Positions 1 through 6,598 of a stretch of DNA of 35,538 nt are shown here, piece by piece; the stretch's first letter is position 1, and each line of letters opens with the position of its first letter. The notes under the pieces were generated by a model. It was not told where the DNA came from, searched no databases, and was given only the letters and a program-made list of their open reading frames with translations. A program made the position numbers and the translations under genes. This DNA comes from Chloroflexi bacterium 54-19 (GTDB lineage: Bacteria; Chloroflexota; Chloroflexia; Chloroheliales; Chloroheliaceae), in assembly GCA_001898225.1 (NCBI GenBank), contig MKTJ01000033.1:62086-97623 (forward strand). The letters run 5' to 3'.

Positions 1-1
1 G

Positions 2-97
2 GGCCAGTGGTACAGCGAACACCCGCTGCCCGCCCCTGCCTCTATCGAAGTGCCGGTCAATCGCCCGGCCCGTAAACTCTATTCGAACCAGGAGTAA
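2..97 (+). CDS. C-terminal end of an unidentified protein (partial)
   Basis: A reading frame enters from the left edge and stops with TAA at 95-97, giving 31 residues that end in RKLYSNQE. The stop lies 4 nt before the start of the ABC ATPase, and the GGAG within its last codons serves as that gene's ribosome binding site, so the two are probably co-transcribed. A gene just upstream of an ABC-2 exporter ATPase is often a GntR-type regulator or another permease, but too little is visible to choose. No domain can be recognised. Confidence 0.5.
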   Translation, partial: GQWYSEHPLPAPASIEVPVNRPARKLYSNQE

Positions 98-101
98 CCG
101 G

Positions 102-1103
102 ATGCTTGATTTTAAGATGTTTTCAGGTAAGAAGTCCGCTCATGAATCCCAACCGGTCTACACTTACGCCGGGGAAAACCCTTTCGCTATCGAGGTAGAC
201 CGGCTATTTTGCGCCTACGGTCCCAAGATAGCGGTTGACCACCTGACCTTGCGGGTGCCGTTCGGCTCGGTCTACGGCTTCCTGGGTCCGAACGGGGCCG
301 GTAAGACGACCACCATCAAAACGCTGCTGGGGCTGCGGAATATGCAGGGCGGTTCGGCCCGCCTGCTCAATTACGATATTGCCACCCACGGCCTCGAAGC
401 GCGCCAGCGCACCGGCTACCTGGCCGAGACCAACAACCTTTACGGCTATATGAAGGTCGGGGAGATGGTCGAGACGGCCCGCCGCTTGAGCGCCCGCTGG
501 AACCCCCAGACGATTAACCGCTACCTCGATTTGTTCAATCTCTCGCCCAACCAGAAGATAAACAAACTCTCCAAGGGGATGAAGGGGCAGTTAGCCCTGG
601 CCCTGGCCCTGGGCAGCGAGCCCGATTTGCTTATCCTCGACGAGCCGACCAGCGGTCTTGACCCCCTCAAACGCTACGAATTTCTAAACCAGATTGTGCG
701 CGAGGTCAGCCAGGCCGGGCGGACCATCTTCTTTTCTTCGCACAACCTGAACGAAGTCGAGCAAATCGCCGACCGGATAGCCATCATCAACGAGGGGCGG
801 TTGGTGGTCGAGGACGAACTGGACAACCTCAAATTACACGAAAAAGCGGTCAAGGTCGCCTTCGACCGGCCCGTCTGGGTCCACGACCTCGAAAATATTC
901 CGGGGGTGCGTCACGTGATGCAGGAAGGACGCCGCTTCCGCCTCCTGGTGCGAGGTGACGCCGATATGGTCGCCAACGAACTGGAAAAACTGGGGGCGCG
1001 GGCGGTCGAACAGGTCGAGATGAACCTGGAAATGCTCTTTATCGCCTATTTGCAGGGCTATCGCGAGAGTAGCGGCCCGACCTGGCAGGACGAGAAACGC
1101 TAA
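102..1103 (+). CDS. ABC-2 type exporter, ATP-binding subunit
   Basis: This is the cytoplasmic ATPase of an ABC exporter and should power the permeases encoded directly downstream. All nucleotide-binding motifs are visible: Walker A GPNGAGKTT at residues 62-70, signature LSKGMK at 156-161 (a variant of LSGGQ common in ABC-2 exporters), Walker B LLILDEP from 176, and the switch histidine at 214 in SSHNLNEVE. About 30 extra residues precede the core, and a C-terminal accessory domain follows (about 245-333), as in CcmA/NatA-like ATPases. GGAG at 91-94 precedes ATG 102. The substrate is unknown; relatives export drugs, lipids, ions or peptides. The family assignment is firm. Confidence 0.95.
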   Translation: MLDFKMFSGKKSAHESQPVYTYAGENPFAIEVDRLFCAYGPKIAVDHLTLRVPFGSVYGFLGPNGAGKTTTIKTLLGLRNMQGGSARLLNYDIATHGLEARQRTGYLAETNNLYGYMKVGEMVETARRLSARWNPQTINRYLDLFNLSPNQKINKLSKGMKGQLALALALGSEPDLLILDEPTSGLDPLKRYEFLNQIVREVSQAGRTIFFSSHNLNEVEQIADRIAIINEGRLVVEDELDNLKLHEKAVKVAFDRPVWVHDLENIPGVRHVMQEGRRFRLLVRGDADMVANELEKLGARAVEQVEMNLEMLFIAYLQGYRESSGPTWQDEKR

Positions 1104-1136
1104 ACGGGTAGGGTTAAGAAGGAAGGCGAACCAACC

Positions 1137-1871
1137 ATGCTTTACAAAGAATTTCGGGCAGCCGGGCCAAAATATTTGACCATAACATTTGGGTATGTCC
1201 TGGTCGGATTGCTGGTCAGCACCTTATTTGGTCCCTACCGGAACTTTCCGAGCAGCACGATTTTTCATACCTGGGTCCAGTGGATCCTTTTTATAACCAT
1301 AGGGGCAGCCATCCTGGGCGGGGCCGACACCATCGCCGAGGAAAACGGCAAAAGCACCCTTAGCTTTTTGTTGACCCGGCCCATCAGCCGCACCAGGGTT
1401 TACGCCGTTAAATTCCTGGTCAGCGCCGCTTGCCTGACGGCCATTCTTGTGACGACCAGCCTGGTAATGTTCCTGGTCGAGCAACTACCCCAGAGATTCA
1501 AAACCACCCAGGTAATGCTAAACGGAGATGTTGTTGAAAGTTCTTTTGACCTGGAAAAAATGCCCGCCGGGGAAGCTTTTACCTGTATTGTCGTTATTTT
1601 GGGTATCGGTCTGGCGGTCCTGGCACTGACCACGCTCATATCTATCTTTTCCCGCAGCACAACTAATACTATTGTCACCACCCTCCTGGTCGGGTTCGGC
1701 CTGATTGCTATCTACGCCTTTACCGACCTTCTTTTCAGTATTAGCTATCGTATAAACCGTATTTTTGACATCTATCACGGGCTTGGCCTTGGCGATTTCT
1801 TTGTGCTGCTGGCCCTGGCGGTAGGGCTTTATTGGTATGGCCTGAAGATTTTCAAGGCGAAAGAGTTTTAA
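1137..1871 (+). CDS. ABC-2 type permease, first of three tandem paralogs
   Basis: A 244-residue polytopic membrane protein with about six hydrophobic segments. It opens with MLYKEF, an amphipathic start typical of ABC-2 permeases, and ends in FKAKEF. Between the second and third membrane segments lies the family's cytoplasmic stretch, here GGADTIAEEN (61-70) and FLLTRPISR (77-85), the part expected to contact the ATPase. The next two genes keep the same plan, so all three arose by duplication. It begins 33 nt after the ATPase gene with an AAGGAAGG-type ribosome site. It probably forms the membrane pore with its paralogs. Substrate unknown. Confidence 0.92.
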   Translation: MLYKEFRAAGPKYLTITFGYVLVGLLVSTLFGPYRNFPSSTIFHTWVQWILFITIGAAILGGADTIAEENGKSTLSFLLTRPISRTRVYAVKFLVSAACLTAILVTTSLVMFLVEQLPQRFKTTQVMLNGDVVESSFDLEKMPAGEAFTCIVVILGIGLAVLALTTLISIFSRSTTNTIVTTLLVGFGLIAIYAFTDLLFSISYRINRIFDIYHGLGLGDFFVLLALAVGLYWYGLKIFKAKEF

Positions 1872-1878
1872 GGAAAAT

Positions 1879-2616
1879 ATGCTTTACAAGGAATGGATTC
1901 TGGTCCGCAAGAAATTAATTTTCCTGGTGGCAATTTACGGGCTGGGCGCTCTAGGCATGGCAACTATGGGGGCGCCCAGGTACTATGATGAAAACCCGGT
2001 AAAACCTTTTTTTACCTGGCTGCTTATGGCCCAGGCCATCACCTTTGCGGCGGCTATCCTGGGTGGGGCCGATTCTTTCGCCGAGGAAACCGATAAAGGT
2101 ACAATGGGCTTCCTGCTAACGCACCCGGTGGGCCGGGCCAGGATTTACCTGATAAAACTAGCCTTGAATTGCGGTGCTTTTATTGTGGCCCTGCTAACCA
2201 GCAGCCTGGTAATGTTTTTGGTGGACCAACTTCCCCGAAATCATGTCGTATACACCTATACCTATAATAATTGCGGTATTGAGCAGGGCCAGGTTAGCGG
2301 CTCGGCCCCGAATCAAATTACCTCGCTTCCCGAAGCCTTTACCGGGGTAATTAGCAACTTGCTGATTGGGATAACTTTACTCTGCCTCGCTATGCTAATT
2401 TCAATATATGCCCGGACCACCGTCAATGCCATTATGTTTACCATAATAGCTATTCTGCTGCTGGCGCTCAGCATCATTTTGTTTAATGGTAATTTCTCCC
2501 GAAGGTCCATAGATTTTAGTACGGTTGTAAGTTTTCAACTGGTGCCTTATTTCCTGCCTTTGCTGGTAGTCCTTTTCGTGGCCGGTCTCGTTTCATTCAA
2601 GTTTAGAGAATTCTAG
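1879..2616 (+). CDS. ABC-2 type permease, second of three tandem paralogs
   Basis: A 245-residue membrane protein built like its neighbours: MLYKEW start, six predicted membrane segments, the cytoplasmic motif LGGADSFAEE (61-70) followed by GFLLTHPVGR, and a FKFREF end. It has a distinct extracytoplasmic loop around residues 115-150 (Tyr/Asn-rich, with one Cys), where the three paralogs differ most. It starts 7 nt after the first permease with an AGGAAA ribosome site, so the genes are translationally close. It probably assembles with the other permeases and the upstream ATPase. Confidence 0.92.
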   Translation: MLYKEWILVRKKLIFLVAIYGLGALGMATMGAPRYYDENPVKPFFTWLLMAQAITFAAAILGGADSFAEETDKGTMGFLLTHPVGRARIYLIKLALNCGAFIVALLTSSLVMFLVDQLPRNHVVYTYTYNNCGIEQGQVSGSAPNQITSLPEAFTGVISNLLIGITLLCLAMLISIYARTTVNAIMFTIIAILLLALSIILFNGNFSRRSIDFSTVVSFQLVPYFLPLLVVLFVAGLVSFKFREF

Positions 2617-2625
2617 GGGAAAATT

Positions 2626-3360
2626 ATGCTTTACAAAGAATGGCTATTCGCCCGGCAAAAACTATTATTCGTCCTGGGCCTTTACGCCGGGGCCGCCGTC
2701 CTGGTGGTGACGGTCTTTAGCCCGAATTATTTGAACCAGCAAGTTGACCCGGTCTTTCACACCTGGATTTTGATTACCCTCTTTCTGACGGGTGCGATGG
2801 GTATCTTTGGCGGGGTGGACACGGTGGCGGAGGAAGCCGATAAGGGGACCATCAGCTTTTTGCTAACCCGTCCGGTCAGCCGGAATAACATCTTTTTGAC
2901 CAAACTGGCCTTAAACGCGGCGGTTATAGCGGCCATTTTTGGCCTCAGTAGCGTTATTGTTTTCTTCCTGGATAAAATTCCCCGTGTCCATCTTAATTAC
3001 ACACGCGTAACAATTCCTGACGGCTGGTACCTCGAAGCGACCGGGACCGTGGCGGTGCCGACCACCGGGGTGTGGGAAGCCCTGGTCAGCACCACGGCAG
3101 TCATTTTGCTGGGGCTGGTATTTCTTTGCCTGAGCGCCCTGGTGTCGGTCTTTGTCCGCAACACTATCACGGCAATTTTATTGACTTTCATATTTACCGG
3201 CGTTTTTCTGGCTGCAATAGCCGTGTTCAATGACCACTTTATAAAATCGCGGATTGACTACCTGGTGTTCATGAACCCTAACATTTTACCCCTACTTATA
3301 CTCCCGGTTATCGTCTTTCTGCTGGCGGGGTTGGCTTCATTCAAACACAAAGAATTCTGA
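2626..3360 (+). CDS. ABC-2 type permease, third of three tandem paralogs
   Basis: A 244-residue membrane protein with the same architecture: MLYKEW start, FGGVDTVAEE (61-70), SFLLTRPVSR, six hydrophobic segments and an FKHKEF end. Only 9 nt separate it from the second permease, with GGGGAAA as ribosome site. It is the last gene of the operon: a hairpin and T-run follow within 35-60 nt. Three permeases for one ATPase is more than the two that one transporter needs (one ATPase gene normally gives a homodimer), so alternative pairings or specificities are possible. That is inference. Confidence 0.92.
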   Translation: MLYKEWLFARQKLLFVLGLYAGAAVLVVTVFSPNYLNQQVDPVFHTWILITLFLTGAMGIFGGVDTVAEEADKGTISFLLTRPVSRNNIFLTKLALNAAVIAAIFGLSSVIVFFLDKIPRVHLNYTRVTIPDGWYLEATGTVAVPTTGVWEALVSTTAVILLGLVFLCLSALVSVFVRNTITAILLTFIFTGVFLAAIAVFNDHFIKSRIDYLVFMNPNILPLLILPVIVFLLAGLASFKHKEF

Positions 3361-3393
3361 CGCCTGCTTTCCAGGGAATGGCCCTTTCCGAGT

Positions 3394-3420
3394 CCCGGTA
3401 AAAACCGGGGCTTTTTGTTT
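3394..3420 (+). terminator. Rho-independent terminator of the ABC exporter operon
   Basis: Inverted repeat CCCGGT (3394-3399) and ACCGGG (3404-3409) around an AAAA loop, followed by GCTTTTTGTTT. It lies 34 nt after the stop of the third permease and points the right way to end that transcript. Confidence 0.75.
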
Positions 3421-3456
3421 GGTTGGAAAAAGAACTTATTTCGGGGTAATAGGCGC

Positions 3457-3539
3457 TTTATACCAGGCCCGAGCACAGCTAGTAGCTAATAGTACACACC
3501 CTGGGGATGTGACAGGTACCTTACCGGGCCTGGTATAAA
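3457..3539. repeat. 83-bp element with perfect 15-bp terminal inverted repeats
   Basis: TTTATACCAGGCCCG at 3457-3471 is repeated exactly in inverse orientation at 3525-3539, with 53 nt between. Nothing in the interior codes for protein. The form fits a small non-autonomous mobile element (MITE) or a REP-like hairpin. No clear target duplication can be seen. It lies between the exporter terminator and a heptamer array. Confidence 0.6.
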
Positions 3540-3548
3540 ATTTATAAA

Positions 3549-3632
3549 CTGACTTCTGCCCTCTGCCCTCTACCTTCTGCCTTCTGCCCTCTGCCCTCTG
3601 CCTTCTGCCCTCTGCCTTCTGCCCTCTGCCTA
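3549..3632 (-). repeat. Heptanucleotide tandem repeat array (CAGAGGG/CAGAAGG type)
   Basis: About twelve 7-nt units reading CTGCCCT or CTGCCTT on the plus strand, which is CAGAGGG / CAGAAGG on the minus strand. The array ends next to a GTTTAGTAG-like edge (minus-strand reading) that recurs at other copies in this window. This copy does not follow a stop codon in its own orientation. Confidence 0.8.
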
Positions 3633-3698
3633 CTAAACACTCCCTACCATTTCCCCATGTTTTTAGGACTAATTGGTTAAAATAAAAATAGGAAAAAG

Positions 3699-3707
3699 TG
3701 ATATACT
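3699..3707 (+). promoter_or_regulatory. Possible extended -10 promoter for the RDD-domain gene
   Basis: TGATATACT is an extended -10 box (TG-n-TATACT) about 110 nt before the GTG at 3817. No convincing -35 hexamer is placed 17 nt upstream; a TTGGTT lies 23 nt away. The same TGn-type box occurs ahead of several other genes here. Confidence 0.35.
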
Positions 3708-3816
3708 AACGGATAATTGAGTTTTTTAATTTAAAAAGTGACAATAGTCTGTTTCTCCTGCGCCACTTTTTGCTCGCTCCAAATCTCAGACGGTTCTTAC
3801 TTATAGGAGAAAATAA

Positions 3817-5121
3817 GTGATTTGCCCGACCTGTAATCACCCCAATCCAAAAGGTATCCTTTTTTGCGAAGAATGCAAGGGTTTCCTGCCTGACGCCATC
3901 CCCGGTCTGCCCGACGCGGCCCCGGAACCCATAACCGAAACCCTGGCCCCACCGCCTCCTGTGACTGCTACTCCGCCCCCGGCCCTGACAATCCCGGCCC
4001 CGGCCCAGGCAACACCGCCACCGCCTATCCCGGCCCCAGGGCAGACCCCGCCTGTGTTCGAGGACAGCCCATTCGGGGATTTCCTACCGGCCTGGATGAG
4101 CCCGAAACCAGCGGCAAACAGCGCGCCCGCGCCCGCCGCCCCGGCCTGGTCGCAACCTACCGCCGCTGCGCCCGCCTCGCTTTCGGTGGACGCCCTGCTT
4201 CAGGACTCGACCAGTCTAAAACCGGTGGCCCCGGCCAGCCCTCCGCCAATGCCGTCCTGGGGAAATAGCCCGGCAGCCCCCGGCCCGCAGGCGGTCGCTA
4301 CCTTTAACCAGTCCGGACCAGGCCCGCTGGCAGACCCTATCGAGAGTTTGCCGGTCCCCAGCTACCAGTTACCGCCACTCTGGTACAAACAGGCCGTGGA
4401 GAACCCCTGGCAGGAAATCAGGGCGGCGGAACAACCCAGGGCCGTCCCTTCGAACAGCATCTCCAACGATTACAACGCCAGCCTGGCCGGACCGGAAACC
4501 CGCCTGCCCCACGAGGTCAAACCCGCACCGGAAGGTCCAACCTACGGGATTGACCGGGGTTTTTACTTCTTTCACGACGCCAGCGGGAATGTAGTCCTTC
4601 ACGCGCTGGCCGGGTTTGGCCGCCGCCTGGCCGGGGCAATCATAGACTCCATCATCAGCTCCATCCTGGGGATTATCTTCTTTTACGCGGTGGTGTCCCT
4701 ATTTTTGAACCTCGACCCCTACAACTACGAACAGAGCATCCTGGGCATTACCCTGGCCCTGCTAATTCTGCCGGTGCTTTTCGGCTTCCTCTACCACACT
4801 ATCCTGGTGGGCCTGACCGGGCAAACCCTCGGCGACCGCCTGCTGAAAATCAAGGTGCTCCGGCGAGGTGGAAAAGCGGTTGGCCTCGTTTCGGGCGTGG
4901 TCAGGGCCCTTTACGGCCTGGTCCCGGCCATTATCTCTGCGATTCTCGCCCTGAATTTACCGGCCAGCTCTCGTAATTCGGTGTCACCGGGTTCGATAAT
5001 AGGCGCGGTCATCAGCGGGGTGACCGCGCTCGGCCTGGCCTGGGCCCTGTTCGATAAAAGCCACCAGGGTTTGCACGATAAACTGGCCGATACTTACGTG
5101 GTAAGCGTCAAAGAAAGCTAA
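3817..5121 (+). CDS. Zinc-ribbon, proline-rich, RDD-domain membrane protein
   Basis: A 434-residue protein in three parts. Residues 3-20 form a small zinc ribbon with CPTC and CEEC (Cys 3, 6, 17, 20). Residues 25 to about 250 are a low-complexity Pro/Ala linker. Residues 260-430 form an RDD domain: an Arg in GRRLAGAIID, three or four membrane helices, the loop GDRLLKIKVLRRGG and a KSHQGLHDKLADTYVV end. RDD proteins are poorly defined; some are implicated in ion transport. The zinc ribbon and linker should be cytoplasmic. GTG 3817 is chosen because AGGAGA lies 6 nt upstream and the ribbon begins at residue 2. It precedes another proline-rich membrane protein in the same direction. Confidence 0.88.
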   Translation: MICPTCNHPNPKGILFCEECKGFLPDAIPGLPDAAPEPITETLAPPPPVTATPPPALTIPAPAQATPPPPIPAPGQTPPVFEDSPFGDFLPAWMSPKPAANSAPAPAAPAWSQPTAAAPASLSVDALLQDSTSLKPVAPASPPPMPSWGNSPAAPGPQAVATFNQSGPGPLADPIESLPVPSYQLPPLWYKQAVENPWQEIRAAEQPRAVPSNSISNDYNASLAGPETRLPHEVKPAPEGPTYGIDRGFYFFHDASGNVVLHALAGFGRRLAGAIIDSIISSILGIIFFYAVVSLFLNLDPYNYEQSILGITLALLILPVLFGFLYHTILVGLTGQTLGDRLLKIKVLRRGGKAVGLVSGVVRALYGLVPAIISAILALNLPASSRNSVSPGSIIGAVISGVTALGLAWALFDKSHQGLHDKLADTYVVSVKES

Positions 5122-5369
5122 AAAAGAAGCCTAACCACTTTTAGCCTTCCACAAAATATTAGGGAAATTTCAATAGAAATGTGATATTGGTCGCTACCCG
5201 GCGGCCATTTATATGTTAAGCTGGTCACAATCTAAATACGCCAGGCCACTCATCAGCGTGAGTTCTAAGACTGAGTGCTACATCAAGCCCGGAACAGTTG
5301 CCGCGTAACAGGATTGTTTTGTTTTAATATTTCACAATTTTATCAATCGACCCTGAGGAAGATTCTTTT

Positions 5370-6161
5370 ATGATGCCCGAAGACCGGGGAAGCCATCCCG
5401 TCCCGACCCCCCAACCCCAACCTGAACCAAACCCGGCCCAGCGGCCCGGCCAGCCACCGGCCCCCCGGCCTTTTATGACCTACCCGGCGGCTCAACCTTA
5501 CCAGGGCCAACCTCCGGCCCAACAGCCCTACCCGCATCAATTCCCTTATGGACAACCCCAACCGGCTAAAAAGGACAAAAGCGGGTTCCTGCTGTGGGGC
5601 GGGTTGGCCGCCGGACTGGTCGTCCTGGCGATAGTCGCCGTGCTGGTAGTGGTGCCGTTTTTCAACCGGAGTACCCGCACCGAGGCCGACCCCTTCGCCG
5701 TTTCCCGCAATACCCCGGCAGCCCCGGCGGGCGGCAGTGCCGTCAAAACCAGCCCGACTGCCGCTCCCGCAGGCGGCAGCACGACTGCCCCGGCCAACCC
5801 CGGCATGGTCCCGGCCAAAGAACCCACCACCACGGTCGTGGGCAAAGGCGAATTCACCAGGATTGACGCTATTCATTACGCCAGGGGTACGGCTATCGTG
5901 GGGATTGGCAACGATGGCAAGAAAGTTTTGCGCTTCGAGAATTTCACCAGCGCCCAGGGGCCTGACCTCAAAGTTTACCTGGGGAAGAACGCGGACGGCA
6001 GCCAGGTAAAAGAAAGCGGTGTAAACCTGGGGTCGCTCCCGGCCACCGACGGCAGTTATAATATCGCCCTGCCGGACGACCTCGACCTTTCACAATATAA
6101 ATCGGTGGTCATCTGGTGCGAGGCCTTTAGCGTCACTTTTAGCGTCGCCAGCCTCTCCTGA
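5370..6161 (+). CDS. Membrane-anchored DM13-domain protein with proline-rich N-terminus
   Basis: A 263-residue protein. Residues 1-68 are a Pro/Gln-rich, presumably cytoplasmic stretch. Residues 73-98 form one membrane helix. Residues 100-158 are a Pro/Ala/Thr-rich spacer, and 160-262 match the DM13 family: GEFTRIDAIHYARGTA, FENFTSAQGPDLKVYLG, YNIALP, and YKSVVIWCEAFSVTFSVA with the conserved Cys 250. DM13 domains are extracytoplasmic beta-sandwiches proposed to take part in redox or electron transfer; no cofactor is proven for this form. ATG 5370 has GAGGAAGA about 10 nt upstream; the second codon is also ATG. It shares its design (proline-rich segment plus membrane anchor) with the preceding gene but is 248 nt away. 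Confidence 0.87.
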   Translation: MMPEDRGSHPVPTPQPQPEPNPAQRPGQPPAPRPFMTYPAAQPYQGQPPAQQPYPHQFPYGQPQPAKKDKSGFLLWGGLAAGLVVLAIVAVLVVVPFFNRSTRTEADPFAVSRNTPAAPAGGSAVKTSPTAAPAGGSTTAPANPGMVPAKEPTTTVVGKGEFTRIDAIHYARGTAIVGIGNDGKKVLRFENFTSAQGPDLKVYLGKNADGSQVKESGVNLGSLPATDGSYNIALPDDLDLSQYKSVVIWCEAFSVTFSVASLS

Positions 6162-6198
6162 TGAGGCCGGGACGAGCGGGGCAGGGCAGGCCGGGCTA

Positions 6199-6227
6199 TT
6201 GCTAAAAGACCTATGCGGTGATATAAT
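6199..6227 (+). promoter_or_regulatory. Promoter, TTGCTA-N17-TATAAT with extended -10
   Basis: TTGCTA at 6199-6204, a 17-nt spacer, then TATAAT at 6222-6227, preceded by TGA so that the -10 is extended (TGATATAAT). This is one of the best promoter matches in the window. Transcription would begin near 6234, about 365 nt before nusA, and would meet a terminator-like hairpin within about 15 nt of the start site. Confidence 0.65.
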
Positions 6228-6248
6228 AGGAGGGCTAGAAGTTCCAGG

Positions 6249-6283
6249 AAAGTGGGCTTAAATTTTACCCACTTTTCTTTTTG
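6249..6283 (+). terminator. Terminator-like hairpin in the nusA leader
   Basis: AAAGTGGG (6249-6256) pairs with CCCACTTT (6268-6275), followed by TCTTTTTG. It lies 87 nt after the DM13 gene, so it could end that transcript. It also lies immediately downstream of the 6199-6227 promoter, so it could act as an attenuator in the nusA leader. Confidence 0.65.
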
Positions 6284-6476
6284 TAGCTTATAACGTGGTG
6301 ACACGGCCCTGGTAGGTTTTAGCTTGCCCGGCCTGGTTGCCTGACTTTTTTCGTTTATGGTCTAGTATGGGTTGATTTAGACTACAAGAGTTAGAAGCTG
6401 AGGACCGAATTTCAAACGTTGCCAGTCGGCGCCCTTACCCGGTCACAGCGTCCGCAATCTAGTAAGTCCTGGACAA

Positions 6477-6577
6477 GGCCCACCTGTTTTACAGGGTTGG
6501 GCCGTTTGTATCTTTAAGAGCCTATACGGCTTATTTATTTTAAGGCCGTTGGGCCTGACACCCGGTCCGTCCGGGTG
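6477..6577 (+). promoter_or_regulatory. Hairpin-rich 5' leader just upstream of nusA
   Basis: Three hairpins in a row: GGCCCA.../...TGGGCC at 6477-6503, followed by the moderately T-rich GTTTGTATCTTT; AGGCC/GGCCT at 6543-6556; and a perfect CACCCGG/CCGGGTG at 6559-6577, which ends 8 nt before the ribosome site GGAGGAG (6586-6592). They could modulate transcription elongation or ribosome access. NusA acts on hairpin-dependent pausing and termination, so autoregulation is plausible but unproven. The rest of 6284-6476 holds nothing I recognise. Confidence 0.4.
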
Positions 6578-6598
6578 GTGTTGGCGGAGGAGCGATTT

